A DNA stretch of 64,000 nucleotides from Gammaproteobacteria bacterium (GTDB taxonomy: Bacteria > Gemmatimonadota > Gemmatimonadetes > Longimicrobiales > Gaopeijiaceae). A program made the position numbers and the translations under genes. How positions within the stretch are numbered: position 1 is the stretch's first letter; every line of letters starts with the position of its first letter. Shown here one piece after another: positions 43,260-53,500 of the stretch. The stretch covers positions 1 through 64,000 of the forward strand of contig JAPPJO010000082.1 in assembly GCA_028820325.1 (NCBI GenBank). Reading direction: 5' to 3'. The notes beneath the pieces are model-generated. The model was not told the DNA's origin, searched no databases, and saw only the letters and a list, made by a program, of their open reading frames with translations.

Positions 43260-45689
43260 TTACACTCCCTGGTTGGCTTCGGTGTCTGCGGTCGCCTCGG
43301 TTCGTCTCATCCGGAACGGATCGCTCTTCACGACCCCCAGAACGAAGGCGGACATTCTGTATCCCTCGGCCTCCGCGTGGTTCGCGATGGCTCGAATGGT
43401 CGGCTGATCGAAGTACTCCACGGGGCGGCCGATCGCGTACGCCATCAGATGCGCCGTGAAGTTGCGCACGAGCGGGACCGGACGCTTGAGGATGACCTCG
43501 GTCAGTTCCACCGGCGTGGTGATGGGGGTTCCGTCGTAGAAGTCGCCGCGCGTGTCCAGCGCCACCATGTTCTCGCGGATGCGCCAGCGGCCGGTCACGT
43601 CGTAGTTGTCGAGCGCGAGACCAATGGGATCCATGAAGCGGTGGCAGGCGTTGCAGGTCGGGTTGGCGCGATGCCGCTCCATCCGCTCGCGGGTGGTGAG
43701 GCGGCGGCCGTCCGCCGTTCCCTCGGTCTGGTCGAAGGCGGGAACGTTGGGCGGAGGATGCGGCGGAGGCGTGCCCATCAGGACCTCCATGACCCACTTC
43801 CCGCGCAGAACCGGAGAGGTGCGGGCCGACATCGAGGTCAGCAGAAGCACGCTTCCGTGGCCGAGGATGCCGCGGCGCTTGTCGTCGGGATAGGTGACCA
43901 GGCGGAAGTCGCTTCCGGTGACGCCTTCGATCCCGTAGTGCCGGGCCACGCGTTCGTTGAGAAACGTGTAGTCGGCGCTGAAGAACTCCAGGAAGTTGCG
44001 GTCTTCCTGCACGAGATGGTTGAAGAAGAGTTCGGTCTCCCGCACCAGATCGTCGCTCAGCTGACCCGTGAAATCCGGGTACAGGTAGGGCTCCGGGTTG
44101 TTCTTGGCGGCGTCCTGCAGGCGCAGCCACTGATGCGCGAAGCGCGTTCCCAGCGCCTCGGAGCGGGGATCGGCGAGCATGCGCCGCACCTGCGCTTCGA
44201 GCACGGCGTCGTCGGAGAGCCGTCCGCCCGCCGCGACATCAAGCAGCTCCTGGTCCGGTGCCGAAGCCCAGATCAGGAAGGAGAGCCGGGAGGCCAGGTC
44301 CAGGTCGCTCAGGTAGTAGTTCTCGCCCTCGCCGGCGCCGGATGGCTCGCGTTCCAGTCGGAACACGAACGAGGGGCTCGCGAGCAGTGCCTGAAGCGCG
44401 GTGCGCACGCCGATCTCGAACCCGCCGTCGTCGGATCCCTGGTCGTAGAACGCCATCAGCCCCACCATGTCCTCGTTGGTGACGGGGCGGCGATAGGCCT
44501 GTTCCGCGAGTCTCGCGACGATGGACTCCGCGCACGGACGCTCATCCGCCGCGGACGACGGACGGCACGAAAAGACCCTGTCCCGGGTCGGCGTGTCGGA
44601 CACCCCGGTCACGGTGGTGGGCCCGGTGATCATCAGGTTGGAGAGGTGCGGGAGCGCCGTGATGCCGTAGTTGGCCCACTGCTGGGCGTCCTCACCGCCC
44701 ACGAACGACCAGTCGAAGGGGCTGAAGCGGTCGTCGTAGGGACCGTCCATGCGCCGCACGAAGGCTGCCGCCACCTGGCGCTGGCCCGCGCGCACGAAGA
44801 TGGGATCGGTGCCGAGCGGCACGCCGCGCTCGCCGTTGTGCGGGATCGGTATGACCGCCACGCCCTCGCCGTCGATCGAGATGTCGAGGTCCTCGAAGCC
44901 GGTGCCCTGTCCGAACAGCGTCTCCACCGTCAGGACGTATTCGCCGTCGGCGGGGAAGTCGTGGGTGACCACCATCCCGCCGCGGGTGCCGAACGGGGTT
45001 CCCTCGATGTGATCCCACGCGTGCTGCGAGACCTCGATGGGGTTGGTGTACTTCGACGAGGACGAAACCGCATCGGGGTTGCCCACGGCGAGGCGGCTTA
45101 CCTCGGTCGCGGCGCGCATGTACGAGGCCAGCAGGGTCGTCGACAGGCCCTGGGCCGCGGACAGGTTGTCGAAGCTGCCGAGCAGCACGTCGGCGGGGAG
45201 CCAGCGGCCGGCGTCGATCTCGAGGTCCAGCATGTCGTGGATGACACGCTCGTACTCCGCGCGGCTCAGCCGCTGGAAGCGGCGGGATCCGGGATTGGGG
45301 CGGAAGGCCGCGGCCTCGTCGACCAGTTCCTCCAGGGTTTCGACCAGCACCTGGAGGGTGTCGCCCGACGGACGCGGCATCCCGGGCGGGGGCATCATGC
45401 CCGCGCGCAGCTTGCGGATCATGCGTTCCGCAGTCTCTGCCTCCTCCGGAGCACGTTCCACCTCGAACCCCTGAAACGAGACGTTGCCTGTGAGCAGCGC
45501 GTCGTTGTGGCAGACCTGGCAATACTGCGTCACCACGCGCGTGAGCACAGGAGACTCGATCGATGGCGCGTGCGTTGCAGACGGGGCCCGCGCCGGATCG
45601 GGTGGGGATTCCGCGCGGGGAAGGGGGTGGGGATCGCCGAGCAGCGCCAGCGCCACACCCAGAGACGTTCCGATGACGAGTGTCCTCAT
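43260..45689 (-). CDS. DUF1592-type exported cytochrome-like protein
   Basis: 809 residues from ATG 45689 with a signal peptide (VIGTSLGVALALLG). An N-terminal c-type haem site CQVCH (residues 57-61) is followed by the Planctomycete-type domain series: DUF1587 (FQRLSRAEYERVIHDML), DUF1595 (RLAEQAYRRPVTNEDM), DUF1592 (LASRLSFLIWASAPDQEL, EDRNFLEFFSADYTFLNE), DUF1588 (RRGILGHGSVLLLTSMSART, NPTCNACHRFMDPIGLALD) and DUF1585 (NFTAHLMAYAIGRPVEYFDQ). Function unknown; probably periplasmic redox. First gene of the operon with DUF1552 and ankyrin proteins. Confidence 0.93.
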   Translation of the reverse strand: MRTLVIGTSLGVALALLGDPHPLPRAESPPDPARAPSATHAPSIESPVLTRVVTQYCQVCHNDALLTGNVSFQGFEVERAPEEAETAERMIRKLRAGMMPPPGMPRPSGDTLQVLVETLEELVDEAAAFRPNPGSRRFQRLSRAEYERVIHDMLDLEIDAGRWLPADVLLGSFDNLSAAQGLSTTLLASYMRAATEVSRLAVGNPDAVSSSSKYTNPIEVSQHAWDHIEGTPFGTRGGMVVTHDFPADGEYVLTVETLFGQGTGFEDLDISIDGEGVAVIPIPHNGERGVPLGTDPIFVRAGQRQVAAAFVRRMDGPYDDRFSPFDWSFVGGEDAQQWANYGITALPHLSNLMITGPTTVTGVSDTPTRDRVFSCRPSSAADERPCAESIVARLAEQAYRRPVTNEDMVGLMAFYDQGSDDGGFEIGVRTALQALLASPSFVFRLEREPSGAGEGENYYLSDLDLASRLSFLIWASAPDQELLDVAAGGRLSDDAVLEAQVRRMLADPRSEALGTRFAHQWLRLQDAAKNNPEPYLYPDFTGQLSDDLVRETELFFNHLVQEDRNFLEFFSADYTFLNERVARHYGIEGVTGSDFRLVTYPDDKRRGILGHGSVLLLTSMSARTSPVLRGKWVMEVLMGTPPPHPPPNVPAFDQTEGTADGRRLTTRERMERHRANPTCNACHRFMDPIGLALDNYDVTGRWRIRENMVALDTRGDFYDGTPITTPVELTEVILKRPVPLVRNFTAHLMAYAIGRPVEYFDQPTIRAIANHAEAEGYRMSAFVLGVVKSDPFRMRRTEATADTEANQGV

Positions 45690-45804
45690 TGCCTCCGCCT
45701 GAATCGTAGGGGACCCGCCTCGTCGCGACGAGACACTCCGCACCAGCCTTCAGTATAGGATGGACAAGCGGTAGTCGCAAAGAGTTGTGGATCAGTTTGT
45801 TGGA

Positions 45805-46581
45805 TCAGCTTGTGCCGTCGGGCTCGCCCGACAATCCGGGGCACAGCGCGCGCAGCCCATCGAGGTCGGCGGGGCTCACGTCCGGGCCCGTGTGGCCGTC
45901 GCCCTCGGGTGCGGGTCCGCCCCACATCAGCGACCCCGCGTCCGGCACGTGTCCAAGGCCCAGGGCGTGACCCAGTTCGTGTGCCGTGACCCGTCGAAGA
46001 TCGTCCAGATCGGCGAAGCGGTAGATGCGGATCTCGCGGCTCACGGCGGCCTCGCCCGGACCGTCGCGGACAACCGCCTCGCGGTAGACCGCCGCCTCCG
46101 CGGTATCGGGAGGCAGGAGTTCCGCGAGTTCACGGGCACGAACCTCGAAGTCGGCGGGCTCCAGGGACTCGCGCGAGCGCTCCAGCTCCGCCTCCAGCCG
46201 CCTGCGGTCGTCGGTGCGCGCCTGGCGCTGGTCATAAACCAGGCGGACGGGCATCCCGGTCTCCGGATCGTGCACGAAGAGCGACCGGCCGACCGCCGTT
46301 TCCCAGAGTGCGGCAGCCTCGCTCACCACGGTTGCTACGGTCAGGGCGTCCAGCCCGAACTCCTCGTCCAGCCGCGCGATTCGCCATCGGAGGGGGACCT
46401 GGCACGGCATCGACGACCCCTCGGTCGGGAGTTCGACCTGGTCCGGTTGGACCTGGTCCGGTTCGGCCGGAAGCGGAGCCGGGAGGGTGTCCCCCACGGG
46501 CTCCGGCCGAGTCGCAGACAACCAGAACATGAAGGCGCACACGGTCAGGATCGCCGCCAGCCAGGGCAGGGGAATCTTCAT
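45805..46581 (-). CDS. Matrixin-like zinc metalloprotease
   Basis: 258 residues with an N-terminal membrane anchor or signal (LPWLAAILTVCAFMFWL), a proline-rich linker, a helical propeptide-like region and a metzincin motif HELGHALGLGH (His201, His205, His211) with a following Met-turn GSLM (Met219). Preceding IRIYRFADLDDLRRVTA fits the matrixin fold. A cysteine in SSMPCQVPLRW could form a cysteine switch, or could just be the start of the catalytic domain. It is divergent from the TonB-like gene. Confidence 0.85.
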   Translation of the reverse strand: MKIPLPWLAAILTVCAFMFWLSATRPEPVGDTLPAPLPAEPDQVQPDQVELPTEGSSMPCQVPLRWRIARLDEEFGLDALTVATVVSEAAALWETAVGRSLFVHDPETGMPVRLVYDQRQARTDDRRRLEAELERSRESLEPADFEVRARELAELLPPDTAEAAVYREAVVRDGPGEAAVSREIRIYRFADLDDLRRVTAHELGHALGLGHVPDAGSLMWGGPAPEGDGHTGPDVSPADLDGLRALCPGLSGEPDGTS

Positions 46582-46659
46582 GCGGTTCCGTTCCGGCGCG
46601 GTCTCCGGATGACGCGGATCGGGCTTGTCCGTTCCGCACTTCCCTCCCTAGTGTGACCC

Positions 46660-47532
46660 ATGTTCGCTCCCACCGCCAACGACCGCTTCAAGGCAAAGTG
46701 GGGCGATCGGCTGGCCTGGTCGATCGTGGTGGCCGTGTTCGTCCATATGGCGGGCTTCGCGTTCTTCCCGGGATGGAGGCTCAGGGATCTGTCGCCGGAG
46801 CCCCTCTTCGGCGCCCGGGGCACGGAGTGGATCCTCCTCCAGCCTCCCGGACCCATGCCCGGCCTTGAGGCCATCGCCTTCGCGGCCGTTGCGGGCGCGG
46901 GTGAGGATTCCGCTTCCGCCGGAGAAGTCGAAGCGGAGGCAGGGCAGGAGGATTCCGACCCCGCCGAGTTCGCGAATGGTGGCGGCGAGGGTCGCGGTGG
47001 CAGTTTCCTCGACCGCCTGCGTGGGCGTGCGGCGCCCCGGCCGGTTGTCGTCGAACCGGAGCTGGACGCCTCGGAGCCGGAGGCCCCCGCGGCTTCCGGG
47101 GGCGAGGAGGCTCCCGCCGAAGACGCGCTTTCGATTGGAGGCAACGCCTCCACGGCATCGCTGGAATCGCTGCCGGATCCCGATGAGCTCGATCTCGACC
47201 GGCTCTCCGTGCTCGAGCCCGAACTCTCGCTGACCTCGCTGTCGGCCTGGGTGCTGGTGCGCAATCCGGACGAGGTCATGGAGTTCATGCGCCGTTCCGC
47301 GGCGCAGGAAGGCCTGGCCGAGGAGGACTTCATGACCGTGCGCGTCACCCTCTGGATCGACCGCACCGGGTCGGTCGAGTGGTCCGAGATCATGGAGTCA
47401 AGCGGCGACCTGCGCGTTGACGAAATCGCGCTGGAACTCGTCAACGAAGTGATCTCGTTCCGGCCCGCGCGCGAGCAGGGCGTCTCGGTGGCGCGCTCCG
47501 CCGTCTTCAGCATCCCCTTCCCTTGGACCTGA
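46660..47532 (+). CDS. TonB-like energy-transduction protein
   Basis: 290 residues: an N-terminal membrane helix (LAWSIVVAVFVHMAGFAFF), a long acidic/alanine linker (about 85-190) and a C-terminal TonB-like domain (about 210-290: VRVTLWIDRTGSVEWSEIME, SSGDLRVDEIALELVNEV, FRPAREQGVSV, PFPW). TonB links proton-motive force at the inner membrane to outer-membrane receptors; here the SusC-type receptors are natural clients. Its stop overlaps the ATG of the TPR gene by one base. No exbB/exbD is in the window. Confidence 0.8.
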   Translation: MFAPTANDRFKAKWGDRLAWSIVVAVFVHMAGFAFFPGWRLRDLSPEPLFGARGTEWILLQPPGPMPGLEAIAFAAVAGAGEDSASAGEVEAEAGQEDSDPAEFANGGGEGRGGSFLDRLRGRAAPRPVVVEPELDASEPEAPAASGGEEAPAEDALSIGGNASTASLESLPDPDELDLDRLSVLEPELSLTSLSAWVLVRNPDEVMEFMRRSAAQEGLAEEDFMTVRVTLWIDRTGSVEWSEIMESSGDLRVDEIALELVNEVISFRPAREQGVSVARSAVFSIPFPWT

Positions 47533-48917
47533 TGCGACCGAGCCCCGCGGCTGGTGCCCTGCTGGCGGGGATGCTGTTCCTGGGGTGCGCCGTCGGCCGG
47601 GGGCCCTCGGGTCCGTTACGGTCGGCCACCGGGATCGTCTACCCTCCGGGAGTACCGCCCGCCGAGACCCGGTTTTCCCAGACCGCGACCCTCTACCTCA
47701 ACATCAACGGGGAGGAGGAGGCCGCGCTCGCGCAGGCACTGGAGGGCATCGAAGCCGATCCGGGCAACTCCATCCACTACTTCCTCGCCGGCGTAGCGGG
47801 GACCAGGCTCGGGGAATACCGCGACGCCGACCGCTGGTTCGTGGAGGCCGAACGCATCTATCCCGCGTACGAACTGGAAATCGAGCCGGAGCGCGAGGCC
47901 GCCTGGGCCAGGGCCTTCAACGCGGGCCTGGAGGCCTACGCGAGGGGCGAGACGGATGCGGCTGCCCAGCACTGGCTCCGGGCCACGGAGATCTACGACC
48001 TGCAGCCCGCGGCGCATCGAAACCTGGCCAGCCTGCTGGTGGAGCTGGAGCGCGGGGACGAAGCCATCCGCGTGTATCAGGATGCGCTGCGCGGCCTGGA
48101 GAGACGTCCTGCGACCCGCGTGCTCGAGGAGGACGAGTTGCGCTTGCGCGCCGAACTCCGCGCCGACACCGAGAGTCGGCTGGTGCAGCTCCTCCTCGCC
48201 ACCGGCCGCTTCGCCGACGTCGAACCGCTGCTCCGGGAGCAGCTTGCCCGGGATCCCGGGAGCATCCGGGTGCGCAGCGATCTCGCGAGGACGCTGGTGG
48301 AACTCGGGCGCGTGGACGAAGCCGCCGAACTCTACGCTTCGCTCCTCACCGACGAGTCGCTGGCCGCGGCCGACCTGTTCAACCTGGGGATCACGCTCTT
48401 TCGCTCATCGCGCTACGAGCAGGCCGCCCGCGCGTTCGAGCTCCTCACGGAAAGGCAGCCCGACTCGCGGGACGCGTGGTTCAATTACGCCAACGCGCTG
48501 TTCGCGGACGAGGCGTGGGCGGCGCTCGCCGACGCCGGCGACCGGCTGCTGGCGGTCGATCCGCTGAGCGAGGCGGCGCATCTCATCACGGCGCGGGCCC
48601 GGCTGGAGACCGGAGACGAAGCCGGCGCGCGCGCCGGGGTGGCGCGTTCCGACGGCCTGCCCGTCCACCTCGACGGCCTGAGGCTGCGCGTGACCGACGA
48701 GGGGACGCTGGTTCAGGGACGCATCGTGGGGAACGGGCTGCCGGAAGGCGCGCCGCTAAGGCTGCGTTTCATCTTCTACGACAACGCCGGAGTGCTGGGA
48801 GAGAGGTTCCTGGAGGCCGCCGCTCCGGCGCCGGGCGCCAGCGCGGACTTCCGGGTCTCCATCGAGGGTCGCGCGCTAGGCTATCGGTACGAGCTCGTAG
48901 GGGCGGGTACGCCGTAG
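47532..48917 (+). CDS. TPR-repeat lipoprotein
   Basis: 461 residues from ATG 47532. Lipoprotein signal (AGALLAGMLFLGC) and then many tetratricopeptide repeats (SIHYFLAGVAGTRLGEYRDA, AHRNLASLLVELERGDEAIR, ADLFNLGITLFRSSRYEQAA). The last about 90 residues form a beta-type domain (LRLRFIFYDNAGVLGERF). TPR proteins scaffold complexes at the outer membrane. It is coupled to the TonB-like gene (TGATG), suggesting a shared role in envelope transport. Confidence 0.85.
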   Translation: MRPSPAAGALLAGMLFLGCAVGRGPSGPLRSATGIVYPPGVPPAETRFSQTATLYLNINGEEEAALAQALEGIEADPGNSIHYFLAGVAGTRLGEYRDADRWFVEAERIYPAYELEIEPEREAAWARAFNAGLEAYARGETDAAAQHWLRATEIYDLQPAAHRNLASLLVELERGDEAIRVYQDALRGLERRPATRVLEEDELRLRAELRADTESRLVQLLLATGRFADVEPLLREQLARDPGSIRVRSDLARTLVELGRVDEAAELYASLLTDESLAAADLFNLGITLFRSSRYEQAARAFELLTERQPDSRDAWFNYANALFADEAWAALADAGDRLLAVDPLSEAAHLITARARLETGDEAGARAGVARSDGLPVHLDGLRLRVTDEGTLVQGRIVGNGLPEGAPLRLRFIFYDNAGVLGERFLEAAAPAPGASADFRVSIEGRALGYRYELVGAGTP

Positions 48918-48961
48918 AGACGCATCGCGCGGCGGCGGCTCACGCCGTCCGGACCGGCGAT

Positions 48962-49357
48962 CTACGGCCTGCTGCAGGCCGCGCGGGAGGCGCGCCGGTG
49001 GTCGATGGGCTGGACGGTGAGAATGAGCTCGTCTCCGTCGATGACGTCGATGGGCTCCGAGAGCACGCATCCCTGGGCGAGAAAGTCCATGAGGAAGTAC
49101 ACGCGCCCTGCCAGGTTCCATCGGAAGTTGAAGGTGTCGCGGTTGAGCGCCTCGACCATCCCCAGGCGGTTCTGGTAGGTGTCGCTCCACACGTAGATGG
49201 TCACGGCGTTGCGGCTCTGGTTGTTGACCTCCAGGGAGATTCCCTCGACACGGCCGGGAGGCCGCGGCTCACCCCGCGTCGAAGTGCAGGCGGCCAGCGC
49301 GGCCACCAGCAACGTCACCGGTAGCAAGCTCAGCCGGTTTGCCGGCGGAGACCACAT
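48962..49357 (-). CDS. Hypothetical lipoprotein, 131 aa
   Basis: ATG 49357 gives a lipoprotein signal (LPVTLLVAALAAC). The mature part is a small beta-sandwich-like domain (GISLEVNNQSRNAVTIYVWS, FNFRWNLAGRVYFLMDFL, DELILTVQPIDH). The family is unknown but the pattern LEVNNQ--NAV-IYV is common in small Gemmatimonadota-like lipoproteins. Convergent with the TPR gene. Confidence 0.65.
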   Translation of the reverse strand: MWSPPANRLSLLPVTLLVAALAACTSTRGEPRPPGRVEGISLEVNNQSRNAVTIYVWSDTYQNRLGMVEALNRDTFNFRWNLAGRVYFLMDFLAQGCVLSEPIDVIDGDELILTVQPIDHRRASRAACSRP

Positions 49358-49525
49358 GTTGCGGGCGCCTCGCGGCATCGGCGTACCCAACTCCTTTCGT
49401 TCCCTGCGGCCGCGGGGTCACCAGCCCACGGCCCGTCTCACCTCGGGGCCCGGCACCGGGCGTGAACCTCCCGATGCGCGTATACTCACCTGTAGTGATA
49501 GGCCACCTGGACCGATGGAGGTCCG

Positions 49526-50236
49526 ATGAATCTGCTTTCCGGCCTGCCAAGCGAGTTCCTGTCCGCCGTGCGCGCGAGGGTCGGCCTTCTGGCCCTCATC
49601 CCCGCCGTCGTCCTCGGGCCGGCGTCGGTCCTGGCCCAGAGACCGCTCCACGGCGTTGTCGCAGATCAGGCCACGCTGTCTCTCATCGACTCGGCCAGGG
49701 TGACGGTGGTCGGCACCGGGCTTGAGGCGGTTACCGGCGGGGACGGCACCTTCTCGTTCGAGGGCGTGCCGCTCGGCGCCCTGGCCGTGCGCATCGAGGC
49801 GCCGGGATACCCGGTGGTGGTGGAGCAGGTGGAGGTGGCGCGCGACGTCGTGCTCTACATGCAGGTCATGATGCCCAGGGCCGATGTCATCCTGGGAGAG
49901 CTCGCGACCCCGCCGGCGGGCACGGGCGAAGCCAGGACCGCCGCCGAACTCGTGGCCCGCAAGGTCCTGGACATGAACCCGAACTCCGGGAATCTGGGCC
50001 TGAACACGAACCCGGTGCGCCTGCGCGGGACCGGGACCTTCGGGCTCGGCGGCGAACCGGCGGTGTTCCTCGACGGGGTCCGGATCGGAACCTTCGGCCC
50101 CGCCATGGAGGTGCTGAGCCAGATTCCGGCGCGCGATGTACGCAACATCCGGGTGCTGCGCGGGGCGGCCTCGGCATTCCTTCAGGGATCCGCGGACGGC
50201 TCCATCCATATCGAGACTCGATCGGGTCCGGGCTGA
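49526..50236 (+). CDS. Barrel-less TonB-receptor N-terminal protein 2
   Basis: 236 residues with a signal peptide (RVGLLALIPAVVLGPASVLA), a carboxypeptidase-D regulatory-like domain (about 42-115: HGVVADQATLSLIDSARVTV, GDGTFSFEGVPLGALAVRIE) and a plug-like domain (about 130-235: PVRLRGTGTFGLGGEPAVFL, RNIRVLRGAASAF). It ends at the plug/barrel boundary with HIETRSGPG. Its layout matches the 29280 protein, also beside a SusC/SusD pair; here it is upstream and co-directional. Such proteins could associate with TonB or with SusD but cannot form a channel. Confidence 0.7.
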   Translation: MNLLSGLPSEFLSAVRARVGLLALIPAVVLGPASVLAQRPLHGVVADQATLSLIDSARVTVVGTGLEAVTGGDGTFSFEGVPLGALAVRIEAPGYPVVVEQVEVARDVVLYMQVMMPRADVILGELATPPAGTGEARTAAELVARKVLDMNPNSGNLGLNTNPVRLRGTGTFGLGGEPAVFLDGVRIGTFGPAMEVLSQIPARDVRNIRVLRGAASAFLQGSADGSIHIETRSGPG

Positions 50237-50541
50237 GTTCGCGCGCGGGATTGGCCGGACCGCCGAGCGTAACCCCGTACTACCGCGCCGTTTGACACGC
50301 GGAACCCCGCCCCGTATCAGTCAAGCGGGCGATCAGCTTTCCCGATCGAGATTCGCGGACTGCCGGAGGAATTCCGCTGCCGGCGTCGCCGGGGCTGGTA
50401 AGCGCTGCCTTCCGTTCGCCCGCAGCGTGTCCCGTGTGACCCACCTCCCGGAGTGCTCTCCTTTTGCTCCGTCCCCGCCTGGCGCCGCCCCGGGTCCCAT
50501 CTCGCCGTGGCGCCCCAACCATCCCTCACCCTGGAGGAGCC
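50237..50541. other. Interval upstream of susC
   Basis: Promoter region of the second SusC/SusD locus. GGAGGAG lies just before the ATG at 50542. No repeat or operator-like palindrome shared with region 1 is seen. Confidence 0.4.
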
Positions 50542-53500
50542 ATGCTTCGACGACTTTGTCTTCTTTCCCTGCCCGCGGCGGCCTTCCTCGTGCTTGTGCC
50601 GGGCGTGCAGGCGCAGCAGGCGACCCTGACGGGAACGGTAACCGACCGGCAGACCGGCGAGCCCCTGGCCGCGGTCCAGGTCTTCATCGCCGAACCCAGC
50701 ATCGGCGCCCTCACGCAGCAGAACGGGCGCTATCTCCTGGCGGGCGTGCCCGCCGGCACCCACTCGGTCACAGCCCAGCGCATCGGCTATACGTCCTCGA
50801 CCATCGAGGTGACAGTCACGGCCGACGAGACCACGCTGCTGGACTTCCAGCTCACCGAGGAGGCGCTCGGGCTCGACGAGATCATCGTGACGGGGACGCC
50901 CGGCGGTACCCAGCGGCGCGCGATCGGCAACGCGGTGGCCACGCTGGAGGCTGCGCAGGTCACCCAGGAGGTGGCGGTGCTCAACATGCAGGACCTGCTG
51001 ACCGCCCGGACCCCCGGAGTGCAGTTCGCCAGGGCCGGCGGGAACGTCGGGACCGGGTCGGCGATCGAGGTCCGGGGCACCGGGAGCTTCAATCTGGGCT
51101 CCAATCCCCTCATCTACGTCGACGGCGTGCGCGTGAACAACAACTCGCAGGCCGGACCCGATCTGGGCAACGAGCGGGAGGTCAACGTTCTCAACGACTT
51201 CAATCCCCAGGACATCGAGAGCATCGAGATCATCAAGGGACCCGCGGCCGCCACGCTGTACGGCACCGAAGCGTCCGCCGGGGTGATTCAGATCATCACC
51301 AAGCGCGGCGCCGAGGGCGAGGCGCAGTTCGACGCCTCGGTGCGCATGGGCACCAACTACCTGCGCAATCCGGCGGCGCGCATCGGCACCAAGTGGACGT
51401 GCCAGAACAGCTTCGACCCGCCCTGCCGCGAGGGCGACGGGCTGGTGCCCTACAACGCCTACGAGGAGTCGAACGTCCTGATCGACCAGGGAGCCTTCCC
51501 GTGGCCGCAGGACGAGCTGTTCCAGAGAGGTCTCAGCCAGAGCTACAACCTGGGTGTGCGCGGCGGCACCCAGAACTACCGCTACTTCCTCTCCGGGAAC
51601 TACGACAACGACGAAGGAATCACCTACTACAACTGGAACAAGGCGTTGCGCCTGCGCGCCAACGTCGGCGTCGTCTTCTCCGAGAACTTTTCGCTCGACG
51701 TCTCCACCGGATATGTGGACGGCAAGACGAGGTTCCTGTCGCCCGCGGACGGGGACGGCGGCATCTGGGAGGACCTGGCGTGGGGCAACGGCTTCTGCTA
51801 TCCGCGCATCAACGGGCGCAACGCATGCGCGCGGCTGATGGGGTTCCAGGAGCACCTCCCCTCGGACGTGGCCAAGCTCGAGGCGACGCGCGAGTTCAGC
51901 CGCTTCACCGGAAGCGGCACGCTCAACTTCACCACCGGCGACTGGCTCTCGTCGCGGGTCGTGGTCGGCCTGGACAAGGGCTGGGACGAGAACAACGTGC
52001 TCTGGCCCCTCGAGGTGCAGCTGTCGCCGGTGTACGAGGAGACCGCCTCCGGGCTGGTCGTTCTTGAGCGGCCGGTCACCACCAACTTCACGGCGGACTG
52101 GTCCGCCACCGCCCGGGTGCCGCTGACCGACTCCTGGGGAACCGCGACCTCCGTGGGTGCGCAGTACTACTTCGAGCGCCTCTCCATGCTCGGCACCACC
52201 GGACGGGGATTCGCGTCTCCCTTCTCGCGCACCGTCAACCAGACTCCGCCTGCGAGCGCCGATCTCAACTTCGACTACATCGAGAACAAGTCCATCGGCT
52301 TCTACGTGCAGGAGGAGTTCAGCTACAACGACCGGCTGTTCCTTACCGGCGCGGTGCGCTTCGACGACAACTCGGCGTTCGGCGCCGAGCTCGAGCCCGA
52401 GACCTATCCCAAGGTCTCGGCCACCTGGGTCATGTCCGAAGAGAGCTTCTGGAACTTCGACATGGTCAACTCGTTCCGCCTGCGGGGCGCGTGGGGCCAG
52501 GCCGGCCGGCAGCCGGACGCCTTTGCCGGAACCAACCAGTACAGCGTCATCCCCGGGGCCGGCGGAACGACGGCTCTCGATCCGTCGAATCCGGGCAACC
52601 CGGCCGTGGGTCCCGAACGCAGCACGGAGCTCGAGGTCGGGTTCGACGTCGCGCTGCTGGACGACCGGGTATCCGCCGAGTTCACCTACTTCGACCAGAA
52701 GAACGAGGATGCGCTCCTGGCCGTGGCCCTTCCGCCCAGCCTTGGCTTCGGCGGAGTCACCCAGCGCAATCTGGGCCGCATCGACAACTGGGGATGGGAG
52801 GCTTCGGTCAACACCCGGCTCTACGAGGGGTCGGGCATCTCCGTCAACCTGGGACTGAACGGGTCCTACGTCATGAACCGGATCAAGGACCTGGGATCGT
52901 TCGCGGGCACCCGCGAGATCCGGATCGGGCTGCCGTACCCGAACTACTCCGAGCCCAGATACTACGTGATGTCGGCTCAGTTCGACCCCAACGGTCCGGT
53001 CCGGAACGCCTACGGCGAGAACGTCAGCGCCATGTGCGACGCGGGCGTCATCATCGGTCCGGATGGCACTCCGGCCACGGTTCCCTCCGGCACCGGGCCG
53101 ACCGATCAATACGGCGTGATCCTCGGGGGACCCCTGATTCCCTGCGCGGACGCCGGGTACAACATCATGGCCGGACCGGCCTTCTTCCCGTACAGGTTCT
53201 CCGTCAACCCGAGCATCAGCCTCCTCGACAACGCCGTCTCCATCCACCTGCTGGCCGACGGCGGCTACGGCAAGGTGGGGCTGGACGGCGCGCAGGAGTG
53301 GGGGCACCGCTACAACAACAGCTACGACTCCCGCTGCGAGTGCGACCCGGTCTGGGTCGCGGGTGACCGGTATCGCTCCCAGGCAACCTGGGGCTACTTC
53401 GACGCCGACTTCTGGAAGCTCCGCGAGGTCGGGGTCCGCTACAACTTCACCCAGGCGATGGCCAATCGCATAGGGGCGGATCGCGCGTCGCTGTCCTTCT

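Noticed and set aside
41451..45758. Plus-strand open frame of more than 1400 codons
   Set aside because: It is the antisense shadow of the ankyrin, DUF1552 and DUF1592 genes, which have clear domains, signals and coupled starts on the minus strand.
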